From Nitrospira sp. (lineage in GTDB: Bacteria; Nitrospirota; Nitrospiria; Nitrospirales; Nitrospiraceae), in contig VGXG01000001.1 in assembly GCA_016873395.1 (NCBI GenBank), forward strand, positions 62,001-126,000: a DNA stretch of 64,000 bases. The letters run 5' to 3'. How positions within the stretch are numbered: position 1 is the first letter of the stretch; every line of letters begins with the position of its first letter. The notes under the pieces were generated by a model that saw nothing but the letters and a program-made list of their open reading frames with translations, searched no databases and was not told the origin of the DNA. Below, piece by piece: positions 8,431 through 16,536 of this stretch. Both the position numbers and the translations under genes were made by a program.

Positions 8431-10074
8431 ATGAACTCCATCCTCTACGTCTTCCTTCCCTGCAAGAAGGTCTACCCGATCGGGGTCACCTACCTGGCGG
8501 ATTTCGTACACCGCCGGCGTCCGGACGTGCGGCAACTCATCCTGGACCTCTCTATCTATCCGCAGGACCAGCGGCCTAAGGTCTTACGCGAGGCTGCGTC
8601 GGCTTTTGCACCTGATTTGGTGTGCTTCTCCTGGCGGGACATCCAGATTTTCTCGCCCCACGAAGGGGATGCCTCGCTGGAACATGCTTTCAACTTTTAC
8701 TATGCCAGCAACCCGCTCAAGCGGATCGCCGCCTCCTTTCAGGGGCTCAAGCAGCTCTACCGGTATTACCACGACATCCAGGCGAACCTGTCCTACCCCT
8801 GGCTGATCCGCAAGGAGTTCCCCAAGGCGCGGATCATGATCGGGGGCGGCGCCTTCACTGCCTTCGCGGACCAGTTGATCGAGAAGCTCCCGGAGGGGAC
8901 GATCGGTATCCTGGGCGAGGGGGAAGATGCGATTGTGAAAGTGCTGGAGGGACAGCCGCTGGAGGATGAGCGCTACATCATCCGCGAGGGTGGCCGCACA
9001 TCGAAGGGCGAGCAGCGTGCCCCGGCGCTCTTGGATGCCCTGACCGTGGACCTCCCCTACCTCACCACGATTTTCCCTCAGTACCGTGACTACATCGGGG
9101 AATCCATCGGGGTCCAGAGCAAGCGGGGCTGCCCCTACGACTGTGCCTTCTGCCTGTACCCCTACATCGAGGGGAAGCGGGTCCGCTACCGGCCACCGGA
9201 GATGGTCGTGCGGGACATCTCACAACATTACCACCAGTGGGGCGCCAGACGCTTCTGGTTCACCGACGCCCAGTTCATCACCGGCAAGGAAGCCTACCCA
9301 CAATGTATCGAGATCCTGGAGCGGATCATCCGCGAGCAGCTTGAGATCGAATGGTCCGGCTACATCCGCACGTCGCTGATCACCGCTGATCTGGCCAAGC
9401 TGATGGTGCGCTCCGGCGTCGGCGACCTGGAAGTGGCCATCACTTCCGGCTCCCAGGAGGTGCTCAACAACCTCCACATGGGCTTTAAGCTGGAGCGCCT
9501 CTACGACGGCTGCCGCCACCTGGCCGAGGCAGGGTTCAAGGGCAAGGTGATCCTGAACTATTCGCTGAATTCCCCGAAGGAAACCGAGGAGACGCTGCTG
9601 CAGAGTGTCGAGTCTTACAAGATCGTGGCCTCGATCCTGGGGGAGGAACGGGTCTTCCCGCTCATGTTCTTCCTGGGCATCCAGCCGAACACCGACTTGG
9701 AGCACCGGCTGCTGGAAGAAGGCTACCTCTCGGCCGGCTACAACCCCCTGATGCTGACTCCGATGAGCATCCGCAAGCTCCTATACAATCCAGCGCCGCT
9801 GAACAAGTTCATCGCCAAAGCCTGCCTGGCTGCCTGGCACAAGAAGCACGGCAGCCGGGACCCGCGACGCTGGTCCGGCTCCCTGTCGCAGACCGAGACC
9901 GGCGGACAGGGAGCAGCAGCTCCCGCCTATGCCGACGGCAACCTGATCCGAGGGATCGAAGGCAACTCCGGCCGGGAAGCCCTCCTGACTTTAGAGCAAA
10001 TCCTCCGATCGAGAAAATCCCCTGATCCATCAGCCAGTGCGAGCCATCACCCCGCTGTCAGCTCCGCCCGCTGA
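8431..10074 (+). CDS. B12-binding-type radical SAM protein
   Basis: 547 aa. The N-terminal ~150 residues have the Rossmann-like layout of a cobalamin-binding domain (YPIGVTYLADF, PDLVCFSWRD, KARIMIGGGAFTAF, GILGEGED). The radical SAM core follows with the cluster motif CPYDCAFC (cysteines at about 234, 238, 241), ARRFWFTDAQF and SGVGDLEVAITSGS. The ATG at 8431 is preferred over a TTG nine bases upstream. The reaction cannot be told from sequence; such enzymes often methylate unactivated carbons or build lipids and cofactors. It directly follows ubiE in the same direction, so a quinone- or lipid-related role is possible but only inferred. The last 70 residues are Ala/Ser/Pro-rich and poorly conserved-looking. 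Confidence 0.8.
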   Translation: MNSILYVFLPCKKVYPIGVTYLADFVHRRRPDVRQLILDLSIYPQDQRPKVLREAASAFAPDLVCFSWRDIQIFSPHEGDASLEHAFNFYYASNPLKRIAASFQGLKQLYRYYHDIQANLSYPWLIRKEFPKARIMIGGGAFTAFADQLIEKLPEGTIGILGEGEDAIVKVLEGQPLEDERYIIREGGRTSKGEQRAPALLDALTVDLPYLTTIFPQYRDYIGESIGVQSKRGCPYDCAFCLYPYIEGKRVRYRPPEMVVRDISQHYHQWGARRFWFTDAQFITGKEAYPQCIEILERIIREQLEIEWSGYIRTSLITADLAKLMVRSGVGDLEVAITSGSQEVLNNLHMGFKLERLYDGCRHLAEAGFKGKVILNYSLNSPKETEETLLQSVESYKIVASILGEERVFPLMFFLGIQPNTDLEHRLLEEGYLSAGYNPLMLTPMSIRKLLYNPAPLNKFIAKACLAAWHKKHGSRDPRRWSGSLSQTETGGQGAAAPAYADGNLIRGIEGNSGREALLTLEQILRSRKSPDPSASASHHPAVSSAR

Positions 10075-10498
10075 TTCTCTCTCCTAACCCCTCCAACCCT
10101 GACGCCTCGGATGGAAACAGCCTAAACCATGGCGCGGCAGGGCTAAGAGCGGACTTCGCCGGAGAAGCGGGGCGCCCACCGTGGCTCTATCGGAGAGGAA
10201 AGCCGGAACTGACCAAGGCACCACGGTCGCAGACCGTGGCCGCGGGAATTCCGGAAGGCTTCACTCCGGTGGAGCCCGGAAGGGCCGCTTCGGGAGGCGC
10301 GGGAGCGACAGGCCCTGCCGCGCCATATCCTCCCCCTTCAACCAGCCGAGGCACCTCCCACAACCTGCTTGCATTCCCCTTTATCCCGGTGCTATCATGC
10401 CATCTCTTTTTAGTCTCAGGATCATCTGAAATCGTTGAGATTTCTTGGCGATTTCCTTGGGTTAAGCTGGCACAGGGAAGTCCTCAAGGAGGCGTCGG
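10075..10498 (+). other. Long structured leader upstream of the Usp-PCP_red gene
   Basis: 424 bp without a credible gene. It contains several stems: CCACGGTC-gca-GACCGTGG near 10221-10239, TTCCGGAAGGC facing CTCCGGTGGAGCC near 10250-10275, and GC-rich stems at 10125-10190. The end of the region becomes AT-richer and has a strong Shine-Dalgarno (AAGGAGG, 6 bp before ATG 10499). I could not match it to a known riboswitch or RNase P consensus. Confidence 0.45.
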
Positions 10499-12625
10499 AT
10501 GTACAAGACAATCTATATCCCCGTCGATAATTCGGATTATTCCAATACGGCGGTTGATTTGGGGGTCAGCCTGGCCAAGACCTTCGGCTCCAAAATCGTG
10601 GGGAGCCACGTCTACGCCGCCAAGATGCACGATAAACGCTTCAAGCAGATGGAGGCCGGTCTCCCGGAGGAGTACCACGACGAAAAGGAGCTGGACCGGC
10701 AGCGCCAGATTCACGATTCGCTGATCACCCGTGGGCTTCAGATCATCACCGACTCCTACCTCGATTACGTCGACAAGAAATGCACCGAGGCCAACCTGCC
10801 CCTGGAGCGCCGCTCCCTGGAGGGACGCAACTGGAAGGTGCTGGCCGAGGACATCAATACCAACGCCTATGAGCTGGTCATCATGGGCGCGCTGGGCGTG
10901 GGCGCCGTCAAAGACAGCATGATCGGCAGCAACACCGAGCGGGTCGTCCGCCGCGTGCGGAACTCCGACATGCTGGTCCTCAAGAACACCCAGCCGATGA
11001 GCCATCAGTTGAACGGGGGCAAGATCGTCGTCGCGGTGGACGGAAGCGCCTACTCCTTCGGCGGGCTCATGACGGGCCTGGCTCTGGGCAAAGCCCTCAA
11101 CAAGCCGGTCGAGGCCATTTCCGCCTTCGATCCCTACTTCCACTATGCCGCCTTCCACAGCATCTCCGGCGTGCTGAACGAAGAGGCCGGCAAGGTCTTC
11201 CGCTTCAAGGAGCAGGAGAAGCTGCACGAGGAGATCATCGACAGCGGCCTGGCCAAAATCTACCAGTCCCACCTGGACATCTCCCGCGAAATCGCCCAGG
11301 CGGAGAGCACCGACATCAAGACGACCCTGCTGGATGGCAAGGCCTTCGAGAAAGTCATCCAGTACGTGCGCAAGGACGTGCCCTGGCTCCTGATCGTCGG
11401 CCGCATCGGCGTCCACAGCGACGAGGACATGGACATCGGCAGCAACACCGAGAACCTGCTCCGCAGCGCGCCCTGCAACATCCTGATCTCGAACCGCAAG
11501 TACGTGCCGCCCATCGACACCCAAGCCGAGTACACGATCGCCTGGACCGAAGAAGCCCTGGCCCGGATGGAGAGAATCCCGGTCTTCGCCCGAGGGGTCG
11601 CCAAGACGGCCATTCACCGTTACGCGATCGAGAAGGGCCATACCATCATCAGCAACACGGTGGTGGACGCGGCGGTCGGCCATATCCTCCCCAAGGGCGC
11701 GATGGACGCCATGAAGGCGCTGGGCGGGAGCCTGGATGCGGCCGGGATCGACCGGAACAAGATGCAGGCGGACGACGCGGTGGCCAAGGATTTGATGGGC
11801 AATACGCTCAGCGGCATGATGACCGAGATCGTGCAGGAGAAGCCCGCGTCAGGTGCAACCCCCGTCAGCCCCGGCACCCAGGCCTACCTGGATCGTATGA
11901 GCCAGACCTACTTCGTCTGCGACGGCTGCGGCTATATCGGCAAAGGCGACACACCGGTGAAGTGCCCCGTCTGCGGAGCCGAAGGCACCCGCTTCAAACA
12001 GGTGGACAAGAGCATCTTTGAGGCGGCGGCCAAGGCGGAAGGCGGGCTGGAGACCGACCTGGCCTACGACGATGTCCCCATGCAGTGGACCAGGGACGCC
12101 AAGGAAGCCATCCGGACCGTGCCGGCCGGGTTCCAGCGACGGCGCGCCAAGGCCAAGATCGAGAAGACTGCCCGCAAGCTGGGCATGACGACGATCACGC
12201 TCGAATACGCAGCCCCGATGATCAAAGAAGCGGCGACTGAAGACTACACCCCGATCTTCGCCAATAAGGGGACCGGCACAGCGCCGGCCTCGACCGGAGC
12301 GAACGCCGACCTGGGCGGCGGACACAGCCCGGGCAGCAATGGCGGTAACGGAGGTAGCCAGATGCCTTCACCCCCACCCTCGCCCTCCCCCTATACCTGG
12401 ACCCCGGAAGCCCAGGAGCGACTCGACCGGGTCCCGGCCGGCTTTATGCGCGATTGCACCCGCGCCCTGATCCAGAAACATGCGGAGAAGATCGGCGCCA
12501 CCACCATCACGCTCGAGGTGGCGAACACCGGCATCGAGCAGGCCAAGGGGACCATGGAAGAGGCGATGAAGACCGGCAACCTGAAGGATATTATCGCCCG
12601 CCTGACGGGCGCCGGCGCCTCCTAA
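10499..12625 (+). CDS. UspA-UspA-rubredoxin-like protein with three PCP_red domains
   Basis: 708-aa soluble protein. Residues 1-160 and about 175-335 are two universal-stress-protein domains (VIMGALGVGAVKDSMIGSNT and LLIVGRIGVHSDEDMDIGSN are their nucleotide-site motifs). Three copies of the PCP_red domain, known from the C-terminus of the BchB/ChlB subunit of dark protochlorophyllide reductase, follow at about 345-400 (WTEEALARMERIPVFARG), 527-575 (WTRDAKEAIRTVPAGF) and 631-690 (WTPEAQERLDRVPAGF). Between the first two lies a rubredoxin-like knuckle (CDGCGYIGKG...CPVCGAEG, about 473-495). A Gly/Ser/Pro linker (about 595-628) precedes the last copy. It has an excellent ribosome site and is followed by a radical SAM gene with a fourth PCP_red copy. 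The domain calls are firm; I infer an Fe-binding redox or tetrapyrrole-related stress role. Confidence 0.88.
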   Translation: MYKTIYIPVDNSDYSNTAVDLGVSLAKTFGSKIVGSHVYAAKMHDKRFKQMEAGLPEEYHDEKELDRQRQIHDSLITRGLQIITDSYLDYVDKKCTEANLPLERRSLEGRNWKVLAEDINTNAYELVIMGALGVGAVKDSMIGSNTERVVRRVRNSDMLVLKNTQPMSHQLNGGKIVVAVDGSAYSFGGLMTGLALGKALNKPVEAISAFDPYFHYAAFHSISGVLNEEAGKVFRFKEQEKLHEEIIDSGLAKIYQSHLDISREIAQAESTDIKTTLLDGKAFEKVIQYVRKDVPWLLIVGRIGVHSDEDMDIGSNTENLLRSAPCNILISNRKYVPPIDTQAEYTIAWTEEALARMERIPVFARGVAKTAIHRYAIEKGHTIISNTVVDAAVGHILPKGAMDAMKALGGSLDAAGIDRNKMQADDAVAKDLMGNTLSGMMTEIVQEKPASGATPVSPGTQAYLDRMSQTYFVCDGCGYIGKGDTPVKCPVCGAEGTRFKQVDKSIFEAAAKAEGGLETDLAYDDVPMQWTRDAKEAIRTVPAGFQRRRAKAKIEKTARKLGMTTITLEYAAPMIKEAATEDYTPIFANKGTGTAPASTGANADLGGGHSPGSNGGNGGSQMPSPPPSPSPYTWTPEAQERLDRVPAGFMRDCTRALIQKHAEKIGATTITLEVANTGIEQAKGTMEEAMKTGNLKDIIARLTGAGAS

Positions 12626-12631
12626 ACACAA

Positions 12632-12757
12632 CGCTGAATGATGAGTGATGAATGCTGAGTGAAAGAAGCGATTGATCTAGCCATGGCGCGTTCTCTTCCG
12701 ATCTTCAACCCTGAACAGTCCCCCCGTTCATCACTCATCACCCATCACTCATCACTC
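12632..12757. repeat. Heptad repeat island (GTGATGA / ATCACTC)
   Basis: Left arm ATGATGAGTGATGAATGCTG, right arm CATCACTCATCACCCATCAC and CATCACTCG. The right arm is inside the predicted 5' end of the following gene and encodes SSLITHHSSLVH. Confidence 0.85.
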
Positions 12758-14035
12758 GTTCACGACGGCCGGACTGTCGATGATTTCAAGCCCTTCCTCG
12801 TCGCGCTGAACCTCACCAAACGCTGCAACCTCAAGTGCGCCCACTGCTACCTGGATGCCACGACCAAGGCCGGCGGGGGCACGGACGAGCTGACCACGGA
12901 AGAGTGCACCCGCCTTATCGACCAGATCGCGGAAGTCAACCGAGGCTGCCTGTTGGTCATCACCGGCGGCGAGCCTCTCACCAGACCCGACATCCTCGAC
13001 ATCGCCCGGCATGCCGTGTCCCTCGGCTTCATGGTCGTGTTCGGCACCAACGGGATGCTCATCAACGACCGGATGGCCAAGGAACTGGTCGAGATCGGCG
13101 TCATAGGGGTCGGGATCAGCATCGATTCCCTGGACCCGCAGAAGCACAATCGCTTCCGGGGTCTGGAGGGAGCCTGGGAAGGAGCCGTGGCCGGTATCGA
13201 GGCCTGCAAACGCAACGGGCTGCAGTTCCAGGTCCATTTCAGCGCGCAACCCATGAACTACCAGGAGTTGCCGCAGGTCATCGACTGGGCCCACGGCCTC
13301 GGCGCGCGGGTGCTGAACGTCTTCTTCATGGTCTGTACCGGCCGTGGAGAGGAGCTGACCGACATCACCCCGGCCCAGTACGAAGAGGTGCTGGGCTACC
13401 TGGTATCCTGTCAGGACAAGTACAAGGACATGCTCGTCCGCGCCCGCTGCGCGCCGCACTTCAAGCGGCTGGCCTATGAGAAGGACCCCAACTCGCCCAT
13501 CACCAAGGCCCAGGGCTATATGGGGGGCGGATGCCTGGCCGGCACCAACTATGCGCGGGTGACGCCGAACGGCGAGCTCACCCCCTGTCCTTATATGCCG
13601 CTCTCGGCCGGCAACATTCGCGAGACGAGCTTCGTGGATTTGTGGGAAAAGTCCGACATCTTCGACTCCTTCCGCTATCCGCACCTGAAAGGCAAGTGCG
13701 GAGACTGCGAATACAGCGAGATTTGCGGCGGCTGCCGCGCGCGCCCCTACGTGGACCACGGGGATTGGCTGGACGAGGACCAGTGGTGCCTCTACACCCC
13801 GAAGGGCGGCGAGAAAGTGCGCGTCGCCTTCAACACCGACGAGGCCTTTGACGGCGTGTGGGATGAAACCGCCCAGGCGCGGCTGAGCCGCATCCCCTAC
13901 TTCCTGCGCGCGATGGTGAAGAAGGGCGTCGAGCGGCATGCGCGGGAACAGGGCATCCCCGTGATCACGGTCGAGTTGATGGAAGAGCTCCGGAAGAAGC
14001 GATTCGGCAACGAAGCCCCGGTCTTCAAATTCTAG
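12659..14035 (+). CDS. Radical SAM/SPASM protein with C-terminal PCP_red domain
   Basis: 458 aa from GTG 12659, or 450 from ATG 12683; the first ~40 residues are repeat-derived and the true start is uncertain. The SAM cluster motif is CNLKCAHC (about 56-63), followed by ITGGEPLTRPDI and FGTNGMLI. A SPASM-like C-terminal cluster region has GGGCLAG, CPYMPLSAGNI, KCGDCEYSEICGGCRARP and WCLYTP. Overall order and motifs resemble NirJ/AhbC/AhbD enzymes of heme d1 and alternative heme synthesis. Residues ~400-445 (WDETAQARLSRIPYFLRAMV) form a PCP_red domain like the three in the upstream gene. I infer that the two proteins act together, perhaps on a tetrapyrrole; the substrate is unknown. Confidence 0.85.
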   Translation: MKEAIDLAMARSLPIFNPEQSPRSSLITHHSSLVHDGRTVDDFKPFLVALNLTKRCNLKCAHCYLDATTKAGGGTDELTTEECTRLIDQIAEVNRGCLLVITGGEPLTRPDILDIARHAVSLGFMVVFGTNGMLINDRMAKELVEIGVIGVGISIDSLDPQKHNRFRGLEGAWEGAVAGIEACKRNGLQFQVHFSAQPMNYQELPQVIDWAHGLGARVLNVFFMVCTGRGEELTDITPAQYEEVLGYLVSCQDKYKDMLVRARCAPHFKRLAYEKDPNSPITKAQGYMGGGCLAGTNYARVTPNGELTPCPYMPLSAGNIRETSFVDLWEKSDIFDSFRYPHLKGKCGDCEYSEICGGCRARPYVDHGDWLDEDQWCLYTPKGGEKVRVAFNTDEAFDGVWDETAQARLSRIPYFLRAMVKKGVERHAREQGIPVITVELMEELRKKRFGNEAPVFKF

Positions 14036-14152
14036 CGTGAGACGTGAAACGTTAGGCGTAAGGGGGTAATCCAGATGCGCTCTTATAACGGAATGCTTCG
14101 TCCTTTTATGTCTCACCCCTCACCCCACACCCCTCACCCCTCACGGCTTTCA
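14036..14152. repeat. Repeat island (CGTGAAA / CCTCACC arms)
   Basis: GTGAGACGTGAAACG just after the radical SAM stop codon, and CTCACCCCTCACCCCACACC plus CCTCACCCCTCACGG before the next start. Two-arm layout as in the other islands. Confidence 0.7.
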
Positions 14153-14154
14153 GA

Positions 14155-14682
14155 ATGAGCGCCCTCCAGTCCATCCTGACTGATCTCAACCAGCTCATCC
14201 CGATCCTGAACCATTGGTTTCACCTCGTCTCCGCGGTCGTCTGGATCGGCGGCCTGGCCTTCCTGGTCATGACCGTGACACCGGGCCTGCGCAAGGCGGT
14301 GCCCCAGGAGTTCGTCAAACCGATCACGGACACCTTCTACCGGCACTTTAAGCGCATCATCGGGGTCCTGTTGGTGGTGATCCTGTTCACGGGCGGGATC
14401 AACCTCCACTACGTCAACCAGATGATGCTATCCCAGACCGGCCTGGGGGTCGTCAACAACGCCAAGTACCTGACTATTTTCTTCATCAAGCTCTTTCTGG
14501 TCCTGGGGGTGATGACCCTCTTCCTCTACACCGTCATCTTCAAAACCGACGCGACCGGCGAGGAGACGGCCGAGGAGAAGGAAGAGCAGCTCCGGGAGCC
14601 CATCCCCTTCCAGCGCGCCGCCCTCTGGATGGGTCTCTTCATCATCCTCTGCGCCGCGGCCTTAAAACACCTGCATAACTAA
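14155..14682 (+). CDS. CopD-like small membrane protein
   Basis: 175 aa with four transmembrane segments (about 19-41, 62-80, 97-122, 155-170). The first carries HWFHLVSAVVWIGGLAFLVM, a His-containing, WIGG-type motif found in CopD and other small b-heme or copper-related membrane proteins; a second His cluster (KHLHN) closes the protein. A charged loop with many Glu lies at 128-145. It follows the PCP_red radical SAM gene on the same strand and ends at a possible terminator, so it is probably the third member of that group. The ligand is not determined by the sequence; heme is my guess. Confidence 0.65.
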   Translation: MSALQSILTDLNQLIPILNHWFHLVSAVVWIGGLAFLVMTVTPGLRKAVPQEFVKPITDTFYRHFKRIIGVLLVVILFTGGINLHYVNQMMLSQTGLGVVNNAKYLTIFFIKLFLVLGVMTLFLYTVIFKTDATGEETAEEKEEQLREPIPFQRAALWMGLFIILCAAALKHLHN

Positions 14683-14710
14683 TTCAGGTAGCCCGTTCCG
14701 TGTCTGCAAG

Positions 14711-14742
14711 AGCGGCAGCCACATTCAGTCAACGCCGCTTTT
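14711..14742 (+). terminator. Possible Rho-independent terminator
   Basis: AGCGGC (14711) pairs with GCCGCT, then TTTT. The loop is long (about 17 nt) and the stem short, so support is moderate. The position, just after the CopD-like gene, fits the end of the PCP_red gene group. Confidence 0.4.
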
Positions 14743-14787
14743 CCCCCTTGCCTGAAGAGTCCTATTGACAAAGCTTTTCCGTAGTGA

Positions 14788-15417
14788 TTACGTATGCCCT
14801 CGTCCAATCACCTCGGGGCAAGCCGGTTGAGGGCCGCCGATGGCTGGTCCGGCTTGGCAGGTCATTGTCTCTGCGTCGCTTGCGCGGCGCCACAGAAGGC
14901 TGAGGCGTTCTAGCGGTTCCCATATGAATTCCCATTCGCAGCAGGCATCTCCCTTGGCCACGCACTGGAGATCCGTGATGACGGCCCGTTTCACATGATG
15001 GATCTTTTCCGGCACCGCCGCCAGGGCGTTCTTGGCGGACTGGCAGACCAGTTCGGCGCAGGCGTTGCGGTAGGGGCCGAACTGCCGGTAGATCGACTCC
15101 GGATAGCGCATGCTCAGGATCGCCGAGTGGTCCGTGACTTCTCCGACGCCGAGGATGAGACAGGAGAATTTTTCGCCGAAGTGCGGGAACATTTTGAAAA
15201 TCTGCTCCAACGAAAAAAGCCGACCGAGCGTCTGGATCACGGACGAAATGAATTTTTCCTCTCCCACGCGGGCCGGGAAGTGCGGACAACCTGGACAACC
15301 TCCTCGGTTTCCCCAACTACTACTATGACCCGGACCTGCTGCGAGTCTATGCGGAGCCGGGAGAAGTTTTTTGCCACCAGGAGGCTCAAGTTCCTCAAGC
15401 TTCGCTTGAGCCGCCAC
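14788..15417 (-). pseudogene. V4R-like sensor domain remnant
   Basis: Only the last ~160 residues read like protein (FISSVIQTLGRLFSLEQIFK onward). The end, CVAKGDACCEWEFIWEP, matches the CX3GDXXCXWEFXW signature at the C-terminus of V4R/heme-NO-type small-molecule sensing domains. The first 50 residues of the frame (Gly/Pro-rich, MAAQAKLEELEPPGG) overlap a palindromic repeat and look non-native. I read it as a truncated, probably inactive gene; the original N-terminus and any output domain are missing. Confidence 0.4.
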
Positions 15418-15563
15418 GTTCGATCAAACCGTGGCGGAGAGGTACTTTGCCTCCAGTGGGCTTGGATTCCCGAAGGCTTGCGCAGCAGCGGATCGCGGGC
15501 ACCCATTGCGCCAGGAATGCACCGGGTGCCCAGCAGAAGCCTTCATGAATAATGCGGCCCTAG
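15371..15563 (-). repeat. Decayed copy of the stop-codon TIR element, with hairpins
   Basis: Read on the minus strand from the lolA stop codon it begins GGCCGCATTATTCATGAAGG then CTTCTGCTG, the same start as the elements at 25135 and 36569. The interior differs and is full of stems (GCACCC...GGGTGC at 15500-15528; CCGCCACG facing CGTGGCGG near 15413-15440; CAAGCTTCGCTTG). No opposite terminal repeat is recognisable. Confidence 0.6.
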
Positions 15564-16267
15564 GGCGGGCTCAGGGACGGCGCCTTGACGACCTCCACGC
15601 CGGCCGGCACCTTGAACTCAAACAGGGCGTTTTTAAGGCCGGCGTTGGGCTTGAGGGCGGTGAACTGAAAGGTCGAGACGTTTCCGCTGATTTCGTGGAT
15701 CGACACCCGCTTGATGAAATAGGTCTTGGGCTGAACCTCCAGGACGATCCGGACCACGGTGCGGACCGATTCATCTCCGGTGTGTTTCGGCAGCAAGGTC
15801 AGGAGCGGCAGTCCGCCTTCGCCCTTCTCGCCGCCGGCGGTTGCCTCCACTGCGAACTGCTCCTCAAGCTTGGCGGCTCCTTGCAGCAGTTGTAAGGGCG
15901 CCTGGGAGGCCGCCATCTGCGTCAGCTTGCCGACCAGCACTTGTTTGTGCTCCGGCACGTACATCATGACGTCGTTCTGGGTGACGTAGATCTCTTCCAC
16001 GTTGGGCTCCCGGTAGTCCCAGCGGAGCCGGCCCGGCTTCTTGATGTACATACGCCCGCTGGACGTGATCGGCGTGGCGAAGCCTTCGATCTTGGTAAAC
16101 TGCTTGAACTCGGCTTGCAAGTCCCTTGTCTGCTCGTAGCGCGCCTGCAGTTTTTTCACGACCTCCTTCACGTCCTTCCCATCGTCCGCCGCCAGGTAGG
16201 GTGCAAATATCAGAGCAATACATGGCAACAGAGCATAGGCCACAGATAATGAACGCCAAGTTTTCAT
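15560..16267 (-). CDS. lolA: Outer-membrane lipoprotein carrier protein LolA
   Basis: 235-aa periplasmic chaperone that ferries lipoproteins from LolCDE to the outer membrane. A signal peptide spans about 1-27 (LLPCIALIFAPYLAADD). The mature protein has the family core LQARYEQTRDLQAEFKQFT, SGRMYIKKPGRLRWDY (the conserved KPGRLRW motif) and VTQNDVMMYVPEHKQV. The acidic/Gly stretch near 145-155 is a variable loop. It lies downstream of ftsK in the same direction, the order also found in enterobacteria. Its TAG stop is the last base triplet of a palindromic element. Confidence 0.92.
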   Translation of the reverse strand: MKTWRSLSVAYALLPCIALIFAPYLAADDGKDVKEVVKKLQARYEQTRDLQAEFKQFTKIEGFATPITSSGRMYIKKPGRLRWDYREPNVEEIYVTQNDVMMYVPEHKQVLVGKLTQMAASQAPLQLLQGAAKLEEQFAVEATAGGEKGEGGLPLLTLLPKHTGDESVRTVVRIVLEVQPKTYFIKRVSIHEISGNVSTFQFTALKPNAGLKNALFEFKVPAGVEVVKAPSLSPP

Positions 16268-16284
16268 CTTGATTTTAAAACTTC

Positions 16285-16535
16285 ACAAGCGCATGGAGGG
16301 GTGGCCGAGCTTGCATCGCGAATCGCTGAGGGCCGGGATACCGCACTTGCTGAGCAGATGCGGTCCGCCGCAGGCGGACGGCGAGGACTGTTTGAAGTTC
16401 CATTCAAGCGAAGCTCGGGATGGAACGAGTTCCGCAGCCGAGCCGGGTACCCGTTGCTCCAGCAGTTGCAACGGGTGATGAGGCTTAGTGCGGTCGGTTC
16501 GAAGCGTCTGAGCAGGGCAGGCTCGGCCATCCCGC
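16285..16535. repeat. Palindromic intergenic element between ftsK and lolA
   Basis: About 250 bp bounded by GTGGCCGAGCTTGC on the left and GCAGGCTCGGCCAT on the right, which are inverted. Internal stems include GGTCCGCC-GCA-GGCGGAC (about 16361-16379), GTTCCAT...ATGGAAC, and ACCCGTTGC...GCAACGGGT (16449-16476). The last hairpin recurs at 50718 and 53873. Confidence 0.7.
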
Positions 16536-16536
16536 T

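Noticed and set aside
10075-10498. RNase P RNA, GEMM or other known riboswitch in the leader
   Set aside because: A fragment GAGAGGAAAGCCGG resembles the RNase P GAGGAAAGTCCGG box, and CTAAACCATGG resembles part of GEMM, but the other conserved blocks are missing in both cases.
15300-15420. Plus-strand peptide NYYYDPDLLRVYAEPGE as part of a gene
   Set aside because: It reads sensibly for ~40 residues but has no start, no family resemblance I recognise, and runs into the palindromic element; the opposite strand carries the V4R-like remnant.
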